Notes: a model not told the origin generated them from the sequence alone. Numbered from the stretch's first letter, positions 17,308 to 26,507 are shown. The stretch is 64,000 nucleotides of DNA from Nannocystis pusilla (GCF_026626665.1 NZ_JAPNKE010000002.1:9940001-10004000); one strand, 5' to 3'. Program-made: numbers and translations.

Positions 17308-18483
17308 TCACCCGCGCGGGCGGAGGTCGGCGCGCGCCTGCTCGGCCAGCGCGAGCTCGACCGCGAGCCCGCCCGTCCGCGTGCTCAGCACCGGCTGCAG
17401 CGCGACGCCGACGGTGACTCGCAGGTCGGGCGGACACAGCAGCGCGGCGCGCCACGCGGGGAACCTGTCCCGAAGGACGTGTCCGATGTGGGCGTAGAGG
17501 TCGCGCAAGGTCCGGGCGCGGCCGACCCGCACGCCGTAGGGCGGGTTGGTCAGCAAGAGGCCGCGCGGGCTGAACGGCTCGCAGGCGGCGAACGGACGCA
17601 CGGAGAAGGCGATGGCGCCGTCGACCCCGGCCCGCTGGGCGTTGGCGCGCGCCGCCGTGACCGCGCCTTCGTCGCGGTCGGAGGCGACGATCGGCGCGTA
17701 GAGACATGGCTCTTGGGACAGACGCGCGGCGGCCTTGCGCAGGGCCGGGTAGGCGGCGGCGAGCACCGGCCAGCGCGCGCACGAGAAGTCGCGCAGGGCC
17801 CCGGCCGGCTTGCCGTGAGCCATGAGGGCGGCCTCGATGGCGATCGTGCCGGAGCCGCAGAAGGGGTCGAGCAGCGGCTCGCCGGGGCGCCAGCCGGCGG
17901 CGGCGAGCAAGGCGGCGGCGAGGGTGGGCCGCAAGGGGGCCTTGGCGGTGGCGAGCCGGTAGCCGCGGCGGTGCAGCGGGTCGCCGGAGCTGTCGACGCT
18001 GACGGTGCAGCGGTCGCGCTCGAGGCGGACCACCAGCAACACGGTCGCATGCGAGGAGCTGGTCTCGGGGCCATCCTCGCCGTCGTCGTGCGGGTGCGCG
18101 AGCTCGACGTGGCCGCCGAGGCGCGCGGCGACGGCGAGGTGGACGCGCTCGGCGATCGCGCCGGTGTGGTAGAGGCGCGACTTGTGGGCGGTGGCGCGCA
18201 CGGCCAGGCGGACCGGCGCGTGCGGCGGAAACAGGTCCTCCCACGGGATGTCGACCAGCCGCTTCGACAGCACCGGGAAGCCGACGGCCGGGAACTCGGC
18301 CAGGCGCACGAGCACGCGCGTGGCTGTCCGTAAGTGCAGGTTGGCGGCGACGAGCGCGGCCCAGTCGCCGCGGAAGCCGACGCCGCCGGGCACGACTCGC
18401 GCGGGGCCGAGGCCGAGCCCGTCGAGCTCGGCGGCGACCAGCGGCTCCAGCCCGGGCAGGGCCACGGCGAACAGCTCGCGCAT
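17308..18483 (-). CDS. THUMP-domain class I SAM-dependent RNA methyltransferase
   Basis: 391-residue protein. An N-terminal ferredoxin-like/THUMP RNA-binding region (about residues 1-165; 'PGLEPLVAAELDGLGL') precedes a Rossmann methyltransferase of the UPF0020/RlmL type. The SAM site is 'LLDPFCGSGTIAIEAALMA' and the catalytic NPPYGVR motif marks N-methylation of a guanine base. RlmL modifies 23S rRNA G2445 and related enzymes modify tRNA; I cannot say which applies here. Three 14-bp palindromes (17464, 17705 and 18323) lie within the gene. It is followed closely by corA. Confidence 0.9.
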   Translation of the reverse strand: MRELFAVALPGLEPLVAAELDGLGLGPARVVPGGVGFRGDWAALVAANLHLRTATRVLVRLAEFPAVGFPVLSKRLVDIPWEDLFPPHAPVRLAVRATAHKSRLYHTGAIAERVHLAVAARLGGHVELAHPHDDGEDGPETSSSHATVLLVVRLERDRCTVSVDSSGDPLHRRGYRLATAKAPLRPTLAAALLAAAGWRPGEPLLDPFCGSGTIAIEAALMAHGKPAGALRDFSCARWPVLAAAYPALRKAAARLSQEPCLYAPIVASDRDEGAVTAARANAQRAGVDGAIAFSVRPFAACEPFSPRGLLLTNPPYGVRVGRARTLRDLYAHIGHVLRDRFPAWRAALLCPPDLRVTVGVALQPVLSTRTGGLAVELALAEQARADLRPRG

Positions 18484-18570
18484 CAGGTCCAGTCTAGCGC
18501 GACTGCGACGTCGATCACAGTCGGCGCAGACGAAGTCGCAAAGTCGCTGCCCCCGCCGCGCCGCGGGCCG

Positions 18571-19305
18571 TCACTTGAAGTTCTGCACCATCCACATGTT
18601 GCCGCCGCCGGCGTCGGCGAAGCCGCAGGCGACCATGGTGTACTGCTCGCTCGACATGTTGATGTAGTGCCCGTGCATCTGGAAGTCCTCGCCCGGACCC
18701 TCGGCCCACATCTGCTCGAGGCAGCCCGGCAGCGACTCTTCGGCCGGGCTCGGCCACCCGGGGCACTCGTTCTGGGCGAACTCGCCGCACATGCCGAAGG
18801 CGCCGTGCGGGGTGCCGCTCTGGCCGTCGGCCGCGGCCTCGCCGTCGCTGCAGCTCTCGGCGTCGGTCCACCGCTGGTACGGCGGCAGGCCCAGCGTGGC
18901 CCGGTACATGTTGACGGTGTCGACGCAGAGCTGTCGGGCCTGCTCGTACGGGTCGCCGGGGTCGCCGGTCGAGCCCGGATCGCTCGTGGGCCCGGCGGAG
19001 GGATCGCTGGTCGGGCCGGCCGACGGATCGGCGCCGGTGGTGGCGGCGCTGGTGCCGGTCGGGTCGGGCGGGTCGCCCGTCGCGGTCGTGTCGGACGGAT
19101 CTTCGGGGCCGACCATCGTCGCGGTGCCGGCGTCGTCGCTGGTGGTCACGCCGCCGCCGACGGTGCCTTCGGTTCCGCCCTCGGTGCCCACCGTGCCGCC
19201 GTCGGTGCTCGGCACCGCGGTGAGGCCGTCGAGCGGATCCTTGTCGACGGAGCAGGCGGCGAGACACAGCGGGGCGAGCAGGACCAGCGAGACATGAATG
19301 CGCAT
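18571..19305 (-). CDS. CAP (SCP-like) domain lipoprotein
   Basis: 244-residue lipoprotein. The signal peptide 'HVSLVLLAPLCLAAC' ends in the LAAC lipobox. A Gly/Thr/Asp-rich linker follows, with two copies of PSAGPTSDP, then a CAP domain (about residues 118-244). CAP-type residues include 'CVDTVNMYRATLGLPPYQRW' at the start and 'GHYINMSSEQYTMVACGF' near the end. Bacterial CAP proteins are secreted and of uncertain activity. The start is supported by GGAGGT four bases before ATG 19305. A larger CAP lipoprotein is at 51601; the two differ in that this one lacks the HxxxM sort of first helix seen there. Confidence 0.85.
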   Translation of the reverse strand: MRIHVSLVLLAPLCLAACSVDKDPLDGLTAVPSTDGGTVGTEGGTEGTVGGGVTTSDDAGTATMVGPEDPSDTTATGDPPDPTGTSAATTGADPSAGPTSDPSAGPTSDPGSTGDPGDPYEQARQLCVDTVNMYRATLGLPPYQRWTDAESCSDGEAAADGQSGTPHGAFGMCGEFAQNECPGWPSPAEESLPGCLEQMWAEGPGEDFQMHGHYINMSSEQYTMVACGFADAGGGNMWMVQNFK

Positions 19306-19475
19306 GACGACCTCCGTAAAAAGCGAGGGCGAACATAGCAGGCGCGGGCTGTGGCCGCGTGGGGGTGCGCGTGTACAAGGTGGAAGCCTCGCGGCCCCGA
19401 TCGGGAGTGCGCGCGCGAGCGTGCCCGAGCGCGACGTGCGGCCATGTCGCGTCCGCGAACGACTACCATCGGCGC

Positions 19476-19889
19476 ATGCTCGAATTTATCGGCCTGGTCG
19501 TCTTGATGGGGATGATCCTCTGGCTGGTCATCCTCCTCCTCGTGGAGGGCAAGGTCGCCGAGGCCAAGCATGACCAGTTGCGCGCGAGCGGGACGAAGGT
19601 GACGGGGACGATCCTGGCGGTGGGCGCCGGCCGGGTCTCGTCGCGTCAGGGGTCGCTGCAGATCTACACGCGGCCGGTGACGCTGAAGGTCGCGCTGCCG
19701 ACCGGCGAGACGCAGCTCGAGGCCGACATCGTGGTACCGGAGATGCTGCAGTCGCTGCTGATCGCCGGGGCGCCGTGCGAGGTCATCGTCGATCCGGCGA
19801 AGCCGGGGCAGGTGTGCATCACGGCGATCGGCAACGCCTTCGGCGTCAGCACCCCGGTCGACCTCGGGACGCTCTACTCGCGCTGGTGA
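19476..19889 (+). CDS. Single-span membrane protein (DUF3592-like)
   Basis: 137-residue protein with one N-terminal membrane helix (FIGLVVLMGMILWLVILLLV, residues 3-22) and a soluble beta-rich domain ('KVTGTILAVGAGRVSSRQG', 'PVTLKVALPTGETQLEADIV', 'CEVIVDPAKPGQVCI'). That pattern resembles DUF3592-type proteins, where a small-molecule or structural role is unproven. ATG 19476 is used because the helix begins directly after it. It sits alone between the CAP lipoprotein (divergent) and pyruvate kinase. Confidence 0.75.
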   Translation: MLEFIGLVVLMGMILWLVILLLVEGKVAEAKHDQLRASGTKVTGTILAVGAGRVSSRQGSLQIYTRPVTLKVALPTGETQLEADIVVPEMLQSLLIAGAPCEVIVDPAKPGQVCITAIGNAFGVSTPVDLGTLYSRW

Positions 19890-20101
19890 GCGGACCGGTC
19901 TGCGCCGCGCAGGACGGCGCGCCTCGGGACAGGTCGTGAAGGCGCGTTCACAGGCGCGGGGGCGGGAGGATTGCGAGGCTGACGAGCTCTGGCGTGCGAG
20001 AGGTCGGCCGCGCGCGGCGCGCGGCCGAGATGTGCGCCGTGGCAAATGCGTCACCGAAGCGGGATATGGCGGGGCGGGGGCGTCGTGGCATGATGCGCGC
20101 C

Positions 20102-21553
20102 ATGTCGCTTCCGCCTCTTCGCCGCGCCAAGATCGTCTGCACGATCGGTCCCTCGAGCCAGGACCAAGTCGGCGCGCTCATCTCGGCGGGCATGAACGTC
20201 GCCCGCCTCAACTTCTCGCACGGGTCGCACGAGGACCACACGCGCGTGTTCCAGGCGATCCGCAGCGAGTCGTCGGCGCGCGACCTCGCGGTGGCGGTGC
20301 TCGCCGACCTGCAGGGCCCGAAGATCCGCGTCGGCAAGATCCCCGCGCCGGGCCTCGAGCTCAAGGTCAACGAAGAGTTCATCCTCAGCGTCGACCCCGA
20401 GGCCAAGGTCGACGCGGGCCGCGTGGCGATCGACTACCCGCACCTGGCCGGCGAGGTGAAGCCGGGCGACCGCATCCTGATGGACGACGGGGCGCTCGAG
20501 GTGCGCGTGACCGGGGTCGAGGGGACGGACATCAAGACGCAGGTGGTGACCGGCGGCCTGCTGACGTCGCGCAAGGGCGTCAACCTGCCGGGGGTCCACC
20601 TGTCGCTGCCGTCGATGACGGAGAAGGACAAGGAGGACCTGCGGTTCGCGCTCGAGCTCGGCGTCGACCTGGTGGCGATCTCGTTCGTGCGCCAGCCGGA
20701 GGACGTGCTGGCGGTGCGGACGATGATGGAGGAGTACGGGCGGGTGGTGCCGATCGTGGCCAAGATCGAGAAGCCCGAGGCGGTGACCAACCTGAAGTCG
20801 ATCCTCGAGGTGTCGAATGGGATCATGATCGCCCGCGGCGACCTCGGGGTGGAGATCGGGCCCGAAGAGGTGCCGGTGATCCAGAAACAGGGCATCGAGC
20901 TGGCCAACCGCGTCGGCAAGCTGGTGATCACGGCGACGCAGATGCTCGACTCGATGATCCGCAACCCGCGGCCGACCCGCGCCGAGGCGTCCGACGTCGC
21001 CAACGCGGTGCTCGACGGCTCCGACGCGGTGATGCTGTCCGGAGAGACAGCCTCCGGCGCGTACCCGCTGCAGGCCGTGCACACGATGGACAAGATCGTG
21101 CGCTCGATCGAACGCCAGGAGCGCTACTGGCGGGAGCCGTCCGACCTCGACCTCGGCCACTCGACCAACGCGATCGCCCGCGCCGCCGTGGTCTGCTGCA
21201 AGTCGCTGCCCGACACCAAGGCGATCGTGACGTACACGGTGTCCGGCGGGATCGCCCGCCTCGTCAGCGACTACCGCCCGCGCGTCCCGATCTTCGCGTT
21301 CACGCCCAACCCGTCGACCTACCAGGCGCTCGCCGTGTACTGGGGCGTGGTCCCGGTGCTGTTCACGGTGTCGAGCCCCCACGGCAACAGCATCTTCGTC
21401 GACATCGACAGGCTCATCCTGAGCCGCGGCATGCTGGCGCGCGGAGACCGCATCGTGATCACCCTCGGCTACCCGGTGAAAGATCACAAGTCCGTGAACC
21501 TCCTCAAGCTCCACGTGGTCGGGGAGAGCTTGCCTCCCCCGCCAAACATGTGA
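20102..21553 (+). CDS. pyk: Pyruvate kinase
   Basis: 483-residue glycolytic enzyme that converts phosphoenolpyruvate and ADP to pyruvate and ATP. 'RRAKIVCTIGPSS' opens the (beta/alpha)8 domain. The B-domain lid follows, then the catalytic Lys motif 'PIVAKIEKPEAVTNLKSIL', 'GIMIARGDLGVEI' with the metal-binding residues, and 'DAVMLSGETASGAYP'. A C-terminal allosteric domain completes the chain. ATG 20102 is preferred; an upstream ATG pair (20090 and 20093) is also in frame. The conserved SGETAS codons carry a perfect-spacing palindrome (GCTG-TCC-GGAG-AGA-CAGC, 21034-21051), a good example of the iterated element tolerated in an invariant protein motif through synonymous codons. Confidence 0.95.
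   Translation: MSLPPLRRAKIVCTIGPSSQDQVGALISAGMNVARLNFSHGSHEDHTRVFQAIRSESSARDLAVAVLADLQGPKIRVGKIPAPGLELKVNEEFILSVDPEAKVDAGRVAIDYPHLAGEVKPGDRILMDDGALEVRVTGVEGTDIKTQVVTGGLLTSRKGVNLPGVHLSLPSMTEKDKEDLRFALELGVDLVAISFVRQPEDVLAVRTMMEEYGRVVPIVAKIEKPEAVTNLKSILEVSNGIMIARGDLGVEIGPEEVPVIQKQGIELANRVGKLVITATQMLDSMIRNPRPTRAEASDVANAVLDGSDAVMLSGETASGAYPLQAVHTMDKIVRSIERQERYWREPSDLDLGHSTNAIARAAVVCCKSLPDTKAIVTYTVSGGIARLVSDYRPRVPIFAFTPNPSTYQALAVYWGVVPVLFTVSSPHGNSIFVDIDRLILSRGMLARGDRIVITLGYPVKDHKSVNLLKLHVVGESLPPPPNM
21034..21051. repeat. 14-bp-spaced palindrome inside pyruvate kinase
   Basis: GCTG-TCC-GGAG-AGA-CAGC lies over the codons for Leu-Ser-Gly-Glu-Thr-Ala of the near-universal pyruvate kinase motif. TCC, GGA and ACA are all used here while the neighbouring codons are the usual GC-ending kind. 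Confidence 0.5.
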
Positions 21554-21602
21554 TACACAGCGCCTCCCCTTGGGCGAGCCCTGGGGGAGGCCAAATAGCC
21601 AC

Positions 21603-21687
<85 letters not shown>

Positions 21688-21719
21688 CGCCGAGGACGCT
21701 CTCCTCGGCGTTTTTCTTT
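21688..21719 (+). terminator. Rho-independent terminator after tRNA-Leu
   Basis: A perfect 9-bp stem CGCCGAGGA/TCCTCGGCG with a 5-nt loop is followed by TTTTTCTTT. It lies directly after the tRNA CCA end. Confidence 0.9.
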
Positions 21720-21860
21720 GGGTCCGCCGGCCCGTCACGGGGAGATCCGCGGACCGGCCGGGGCTCGCGCACCACGCGAGCCCGGGGGCGCTCGCGCCTC
21801 ACGCGGGGCCGCGAGTTTGCCGGGCTCGCGCGCGGCGGGCTCGGGCTATAACCCGGCGCC

Positions 21861-22724
21861 ATGACTGCGTCCGCCATCTCCACGGTCGCCGTGATCGGCG
21901 CCGGCACCATGGGCCACGGGATCGCCCAGGTCGCCGCCGCCGCCGGCTTCGAGACCCGCCTCTACGACGTCCGCGCCGACCTGGTCGAGGCCGGCCTGAC
22001 GAAGGTCCGCGCCAACCTCGACGGCGGGGTGGCCAAGGGCAAGGTCACCGAGGCCCAGCGGACGGCCACCCTGGCCGCGCTGCGCGGCGAGAGCGACCTG
22101 CAGGCGGCCGTCACCGGCGCCGACATCGTGGTCGAGGCGGTGCCGGAGAAGCTGGCGCTAAAGCAGGAGCTGTTCACGAAGGTGGCGGCGCACGTGGCGG
22201 CCACGGCGGTGCTGGCGACCAACACCAGCTCGCTCAGCGTGACGGCGATCGCGGCCGGACTGCCGCACCCGGAGCGGGTGATCGGGACGCACTTCTTCAA
22301 CCCGGTCCACGTGATGAAGCTGCTCGAGATCGTGGTCGGGCAGCAGACCGCGCCCGAGGTGCAGGCGGCGGTGCAGGCGTGGGGCGCGAAGCTCGGCAAG
22401 GACTGCATCGTGGTCCGTGACTCGCCTGGCTTTGCGACCAGCCGCCTCGGCCTCGTGATCGGCCTCGAGGCGATCCGCATGGTCGAGGAGAAGGTGGCGT
22501 CGGCGGAGGACATCGACAAGGCGATGTGCCTCGGCTACGGCTTCCCGATGGGCCCGCTCAAGCTGACCGACCTGGTCGGCCTCGACGTGCGCCTCAACAT
22601 CGCCGAGTACCTGGCGGCGAACCTGCAGCAGGGCGACCACTTCCGCCCGCCGGCGCTGCTCCGCGAGATGGTCGCGGCGGGCAAGCTCGGCAAGAAGTCC
22701 GGCGAAGGTTTTTACAAGTGGTGA
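21861..22724 (+). CDS. 3-hydroxybutyryl-CoA / 3-hydroxyacyl-CoA dehydrogenase
   Basis: 287-residue NAD-dependent enzyme that oxidises L-3-hydroxyacyl-CoA, used in fatty-acid oxidation or butanoate metabolism. The Rossmann motif VAVIGAGTMGHGIAQVAA opens the chain. 'ATNTSSLSVTAIA' and 'RVIGTHFFNPVHVMKLLEIV' carry the catalytic His, and 'VRDSPGFATSRLGLV' with 'FPMGPLKLTDLVGLDV' identifies the short monofunctional (Hbd/PaaH) type. ATG 21861 gives the standard N-terminus. It is a single gene, with no thiolase or hydratase adjacent. Confidence 0.93.
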   Translation: MTASAISTVAVIGAGTMGHGIAQVAAAAGFETRLYDVRADLVEAGLTKVRANLDGGVAKGKVTEAQRTATLAALRGESDLQAAVTGADIVVEAVPEKLALKQELFTKVAAHVAATAVLATNTSSLSVTAIAAGLPHPERVIGTHFFNPVHVMKLLEIVVGQQTAPEVQAAVQAWGAKLGKDCIVVRDSPGFATSRLGLVIGLEAIRMVEEKVASAEDIDKAMCLGYGFPMGPLKLTDLVGLDVRLNIAEYLAANLQQGDHFRPPALLREMVAAGKLGKKSGEGFYKW

Positions 22725-22865
22725 GCGGCGAGCGCGGGTGAGCGCGGCCCGGCGCGGCCGTCGGCTGCGCCGCGACCGTTCGCCCCGCGCTTGCGACCGT
22801 TCGCCGGGATGACCGGCATGGACGGTCCAGGCGCGGGCGTATGAGCGAGCGCAGGAGGCGCTCGC

Positions 22866-23594
22866 ATGTGGAGCTCGTGGCGACGACACTTTGAGGACAA
22901 TGCGCGCCGGCCGTTGCCGGCGATCGAGGTCGAGGGGGTGCCGGAGGCCTGGCGCGCGCCGCTCATGCGGTCGCTGGCGATCTTCCAGGTGGGAGAGAGC
23001 GGGGAGGGGCGGATCGTGCGAGAGATCGAGCGCTCGCGCCTGGCGGGGATCGACGACGACTACCGCGCGGCGCTGAAGCTGTTCGTCAAGGAGGAGGGCC
23101 GGCACGCGCGGATCCTCGCGATCATGGTGCGCGGGCTCGGCGGCTCGCTGCGCGGCACGGCCTGGACCGACCGCCTGTTCGTGCACGGGCGCCGGCTGCT
23201 CGGGCTGCGCTTGAAGCTGCTGGTCCTGCTGGCCGCGGAGGTCATCGGCATCGGCTTCTACGGCCTGCTCGCGGAGCGCCTCGAAAAAGATTGTTCGATC
23301 GGCCGGGCGCTGCGGCAGATCTGCGGCGACGAGGAGGCCCACCTCGAGTTCCACGCGGCTTTCTTCCGCGGGCAGACGGCGTCGCCGTGGCGGCGGGCGC
23401 TGTTCAGCGCGACGTGGTTCGTCGTCGCGGCGGCGGCCTGCGCCGTGGTGCTGGTCGATCATCGGCCGACGCTGCGGGCGCTGGCGATCGAGGGCGCGCC
23501 GCGGCGGCTGTGGGGGCTCGTGCGGGCGGTGCACCGGCGGGTGTGCGCGGGCGAGGACGTCGCGCCGGCGGGCCGTGCTAGCGTGACGGCGTGA
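22866..23594 (+). CDS. Ferritin-like membrane protein
   Basis: This 242-residue protein has the metal-ligand pattern of a ferritin-like di-iron four-helix bundle: 'KLFVKEEGRHARIL' and, later, 'ICGDEEAHLEFH', giving two E-x-x-H type pairs. A hydrophobic stretch 'LKLLVLLAAEVIGIGFYGLLA' contributes another Glu. A C-terminal hydrophobic segment 'ATWFVVAAAACAVVLVD' suggests membrane attachment. The reaction is unknown; related bacterial proteins are oxidases or hydroxylases. Its stop overlaps the GTG start of ridA (GTGA), so the two are probably co-translated. Confidence 0.75.
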   Translation: MWSSWRRHFEDNARRPLPAIEVEGVPEAWRAPLMRSLAIFQVGESGEGRIVREIERSRLAGIDDDYRAALKLFVKEEGRHARILAIMVRGLGGSLRGTAWTDRLFVHGRRLLGLRLKLLVLLAAEVIGIGFYGLLAERLEKDCSIGRALRQICGDEEAHLEFHAAFFRGQTASPWRRALFSATWFVVAAAACAVVLVDHRPTLRALAIEGAPRRLWGLVRAVHRRVCAGEDVAPAGRASVTA

Positions 23595-23989
23595 GCCAGA
23601 CAGACTTCGAGCGGGTCTACTCGCGGGCGCCGTGGGAGCAGCAGGTCGGCTACTGCCGCGCGCTGCGAGCGGGCGACCTGGTGTTCGTGACGGGCACGGC
23701 GCCGATCGACGAGGAGGGCCGGGCGTTCGCGCCGGGCGACGCGTACGCGCAGGCGCGGCGGTGCCTCGAGCTGATCGAGCGGGCGCTGCGGCCGTTCGGG
23801 ACCGACCGGACGCGGATCGCCCGGACGCGGATGTTCGTGACCGACATCGAGCGCTGGGCCGAGTTCGGGCGCGCCCACGCCGAGTTCTTCGGCGAGCACC
23901 GGCCGACGACGACGATGGTCGAGGTGCGGCGGCTGATCGACCCGGCGATGCTGATCGAGATCGAGGCCGACGCGGTCGCGCCGGGGTGA
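23591..23989 (+). CDS. RidA family protein
   Basis: 132-residue member of the YjgF/YER057c/UK114 (RidA) family of trimeric enamine/imine deaminases. Visible elements are 'YCRALRAGDLVFVTGTAPID', 'QARRCLELIERALRPFG', 'IARTRMFVTDIERWAEFGRAHAEFF' (shown by its core RMFVTDIERW) and the C-terminal 'PAMLIEIEADAVA'. The family Arg in R-T-R-M-F and terminal Glu are kept. It starts at GTG overlapping the ferritin-like gene and ends 20 bp before a five-node CATG array. Confidence 0.88.
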   Translation: MSQTDFERVYSRAPWEQQVGYCRALRAGDLVFVTGTAPIDEEGRAFAPGDAYAQARRCLELIERALRPFGTDRTRIARTRMFVTDIERWAEFGRAHAEFFGEHRPTTTMVEVRRLIDPAMLIEIEADAVAPG

Positions 23990-24008
23990 AAGAGGCTGTA
24001 CTCTCGGG

Positions 24009-24068
24009 CATGTCCGTGAGGGCATGGTTCGATGGGCATGTTTAATAAAACATGTTCAAAAGGGCATG
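24009..24068. repeat. CATG 14-bp periodic array (five nodes)
   Basis: CATG occurs at 24009, 24023, 24037, 24051 and 24065, each exactly 14 bp from the last. Between nodes lie TCC-GTGA-GGG, GTT-CGAT-GGG, TTT-AATA-AAA and TTC-AAAA-GGG. The inner triplets are complementary within each unit, so each unit can form a 7-bp stem with a tetraloop (one is GTGA, a GNRA loop). The sequence of each unit differs but spacing, node and pairing are kept. Confidence 0.85.
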
Positions 24069-24284
24069 TCATTGGCGTTCGCAGAGCGCGGGCGTCGGGA
24101 CCTCAGCGGCGCGGGCGGAGGTCGAGCGGGCTGCGAACAGGCGCAGCGGGCCGCCGCTGACGCGCTCGCGGATCGCCACGAGCCCGTGGGTCGCGCCGAG
24201 CTCGTGAAAGCTGACGGTGAAGCGCAGCAGCGCTGCGTCGCCGCTGGCCTCCACGTCGACGGCGAAGATCGGGTCCTCCTGCAT
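24069..24284 (-). CDS. Short uncharacterised protein, possibly a gene fragment
   Basis: A 71-residue frame starting MQEDPIFAVDVEAS and continuing with 'LLRFTVSFHELGATHGLVAI'. It alternates hydrophobic residues like a beta-rich domain and has good third-position GC. No family is recognised and no clear ribosome site is seen. Its stop lies beside a CATG array, a position these arrays often take between convergent genes, which gives weak support. It may be the tail of a gene whose 5' part was lost. Confidence 0.35.
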   Translation of the reverse strand: MQEDPIFAVDVEASGDAALLRFTVSFHELGATHGLVAIRERVSGGPLRLFAARSTSARAAEVPTPALCERQ

Positions 24285-24738
24285 CCACGGCGTCGTGCTT
24301 GACGCCGGTGCTGGGCGAGGACGTCGCGCGGGCCGACGGAGCGGGCGGCGATCCACGCGCGGCCGTCCCTCCGGGCGCGGGCGAGCGAGGCGGTGCGGAC
24401 GAGCGCGAGCGGTGGCGGCGGCGTCCTGGTCACACGGGCGGACGGCAGGATGGTGCCGCCGGCGCGCGCTCGCTGGCCACGCGCGCGCGAGTGCGCCAGA
24501 CGGGCGGAGCCCCGCCCCGCGGTGGGCGAGGGCGAGCGGGCCTGCGACGCGAACGCGAGTCGCGTGGCGGCCAGTCGCGTGGGCGTCCGCGGCCAGCGGC
24601 TAGCGAGCGACGCGCACGCGAGGAGCCGCCGATCGCAGGTGCGCCGGTGGCTCGCGCGGGCGAATTTGCGACGATGGCTCTTGGGACAGGTGAATCCCAT
24701 CTGGCCGTGGCCGGCGGGCCGGCGTATCGTCGCCGCCG
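24285..24738. other. Intergenic stretch without recognisable gene
   Basis: GC-rich DNA with long open frames on both strands that have Arg/Ala-rich shadow composition and no family signature. It contains one single-unit 14-bp palindrome (GATG-GCT-CTTG-GGA-CAGG, 24673-24690), about 50 bp before the lipoprotein start. Confidence 0.6.
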
Positions 24739-26507
24739 ATGCGTACTTCGACTCGCTTGCTCCCGGTGACGATGTTCCTCCTGCTCGCGGCCTGCGGCGA
24801 CGACGGCGGCACCACTGCCACCCAGGGGGCGCCAGCCAGACCGGCGCGACGATGACGGGCGTGACGATGACGGGGCCGACGACCGGCGGCAGCGACACCG
24901 CGACCGGGACCGACACCGAGCAGGGCACCGGCACCGACAGCGAGACCGGGGTTCCGACGTCGACGTCGACGACCACGACCGGCACGACCGGCATGACCGA
25001 GACGAGCGGGACGTCCATGCCGAGCAGCGAGAGCGACGGGACCACGGGGGCCAAGTTCGACGTCGGCGGGGACACCGAGACGACGGGCACCACCGGCGCT
25101 CCGGTCGACGTGTGCAAGGCGACCGACGACGACATGGGCGGGGTGGGCGACTGCACGATGGAGGCGCCGCCGGACGCGTTCGAGCCCGACGTCCAGTGGA
25201 GCTGGACCGGGCCGGGGCTGGAGAAGGAGTCGCTGGTGACGCCGCTGGTGGCCAACCTGACCGACGACAACGGCGACGGCGAGATCGACCTGTGCGACAC
25301 GCCGGACGTGATCGTGATGGTGACCCAGTTCCCCAACGACGGGCACATCTACGTGCTCGACGGGGCGACCGGCACGCAGCACTTCATGATCCCGGTCGCG
25401 CTGACGTGGTCGATCAACCCGGCGATCGGCGACATCGACAACGACGGCCTGCCCGAGATCGTCGCCGCCACCGGCCCGGGCTTCGGCGGGCCGTCGGCCG
25501 CGATCGCGTTCGAGCACGACGGCACGGTCAAGTGGCAGAACAACACCGGCATCACGCACAGCCAGGGCGGGGCGATCACCCTGGCCGACCTCGACAACGA
25601 CGGCGACGTCGAGATCAGCATGGACAAGCTGATCATCGACCACAACGGTCAGACCGTGGTCACCTTGCCCGAGAACGGGTTCGCCGAGAACTTCACCACG
25701 GTCGCGGCCGACCTGAACGGCGACGGCGACCTCGAGATCGTGATCGGGGCCAACGCGTACCACCACGACGGCTCGGTCTACTACCAGAACCCCAACCTCG
25801 AGCGGGGCTTCGCCCAGGTCGCCAACCTCGACGGCGATCCGGAGCCGGAGATCATGGTCAACAGCGGCAGCGGCCTGACGCTGCTCGAGCACACCGGCGC
25901 GATCAAGTACCAGAACCAGAAGCCGGGCGGCGGGTCGTCGTGGTTCCGGCCCGGCACGGTGCACGACTTCGACGGCGACAAGGTGTCGGAGGTGGCGACC
26001 AGCGCGTCGAACTCGTACGTGATGTTCGAGGGCGACCTGACGGTCAACTGGCTGGCGCCGGTCCAGGACGCCAGCGGCTGGGCGGCGGGCACGGCGTTCG
26101 ACTTCGACGGCAACGGCGTGGCCGAGGCGATGTACGCCGACGAGACCAACCTCTACGTGTTCGACGGCAACGGCCAGCCGCTGCTCAACGTGCCGCGCAG
26201 CGCCCGGACGCTGGCGGAGTATCCGGTGGTCGCGGACGTCGACAACGACGGCTCGGCCGAGATCGTGGTGGTCTCGGACGCGGGCTTCGGCGGCAACCAG
26301 ACCGCGCCGACGGTGCAGGTGATCCGCGACATCGAGGACCGGTGGATCCAGCCGCGGCGGATCTGGAACCAGCACACCTATCACGTGACCAACGTGCGCG
26401 AGGACGGCAAGATCCCGCAGTTCGAGGAGCCGTGGTGGCAGTCGCTCAACACGTTCCGAACCAACTCGCAGATCGAGGGCGGCGAGATCTGCATCCCGCC
26501 GCAGTGA
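24739..26507 (+). CDS. FG-GAP/VCBS repeat lipoprotein (single-base frameshift)
   Basis: The true N-terminus is MRTSTRLLPVTMFLLLAAC, a lipoprotein signal peptide with an LAAC lipobox. After about 28 residues the frame breaks in a G run (GGGGG at 24825-24829; a sixth G restores it). It then continues as SQTGATMTGVTMTG, a Thr/Gly/Asp-rich linker, and a long domain of FG-GAP/VCBS-type repeats. These have Ca-binding D-x-D-x-D loops such as 'ANLTDDNGDGEIDL', 'GDIDNDGLPEIV', 'ADLDNDGDVEIS', 'ADLNGDGDLEIV' and 'ADVDNDGSAEIV', forming an integrin-alpha-like beta-propeller of about seven blades. It is probably a calcium-binding surface protein. Confidence 0.85.

Noticed and set aside
24009..24068. CRISPR-like repeat array
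   Set aside because: The period is only 14 bp, there is no long conserved repeat or spacer of 25-40 bp, and no cas genes are present.
24285..24738. Coding sequence upstream of the FG-GAP lipoprotein in the long frame from 24393
   Set aside because: The real signal peptide starts at 24739 in another frame; the upstream part is Arg/Gly/Ala shadow sequence.
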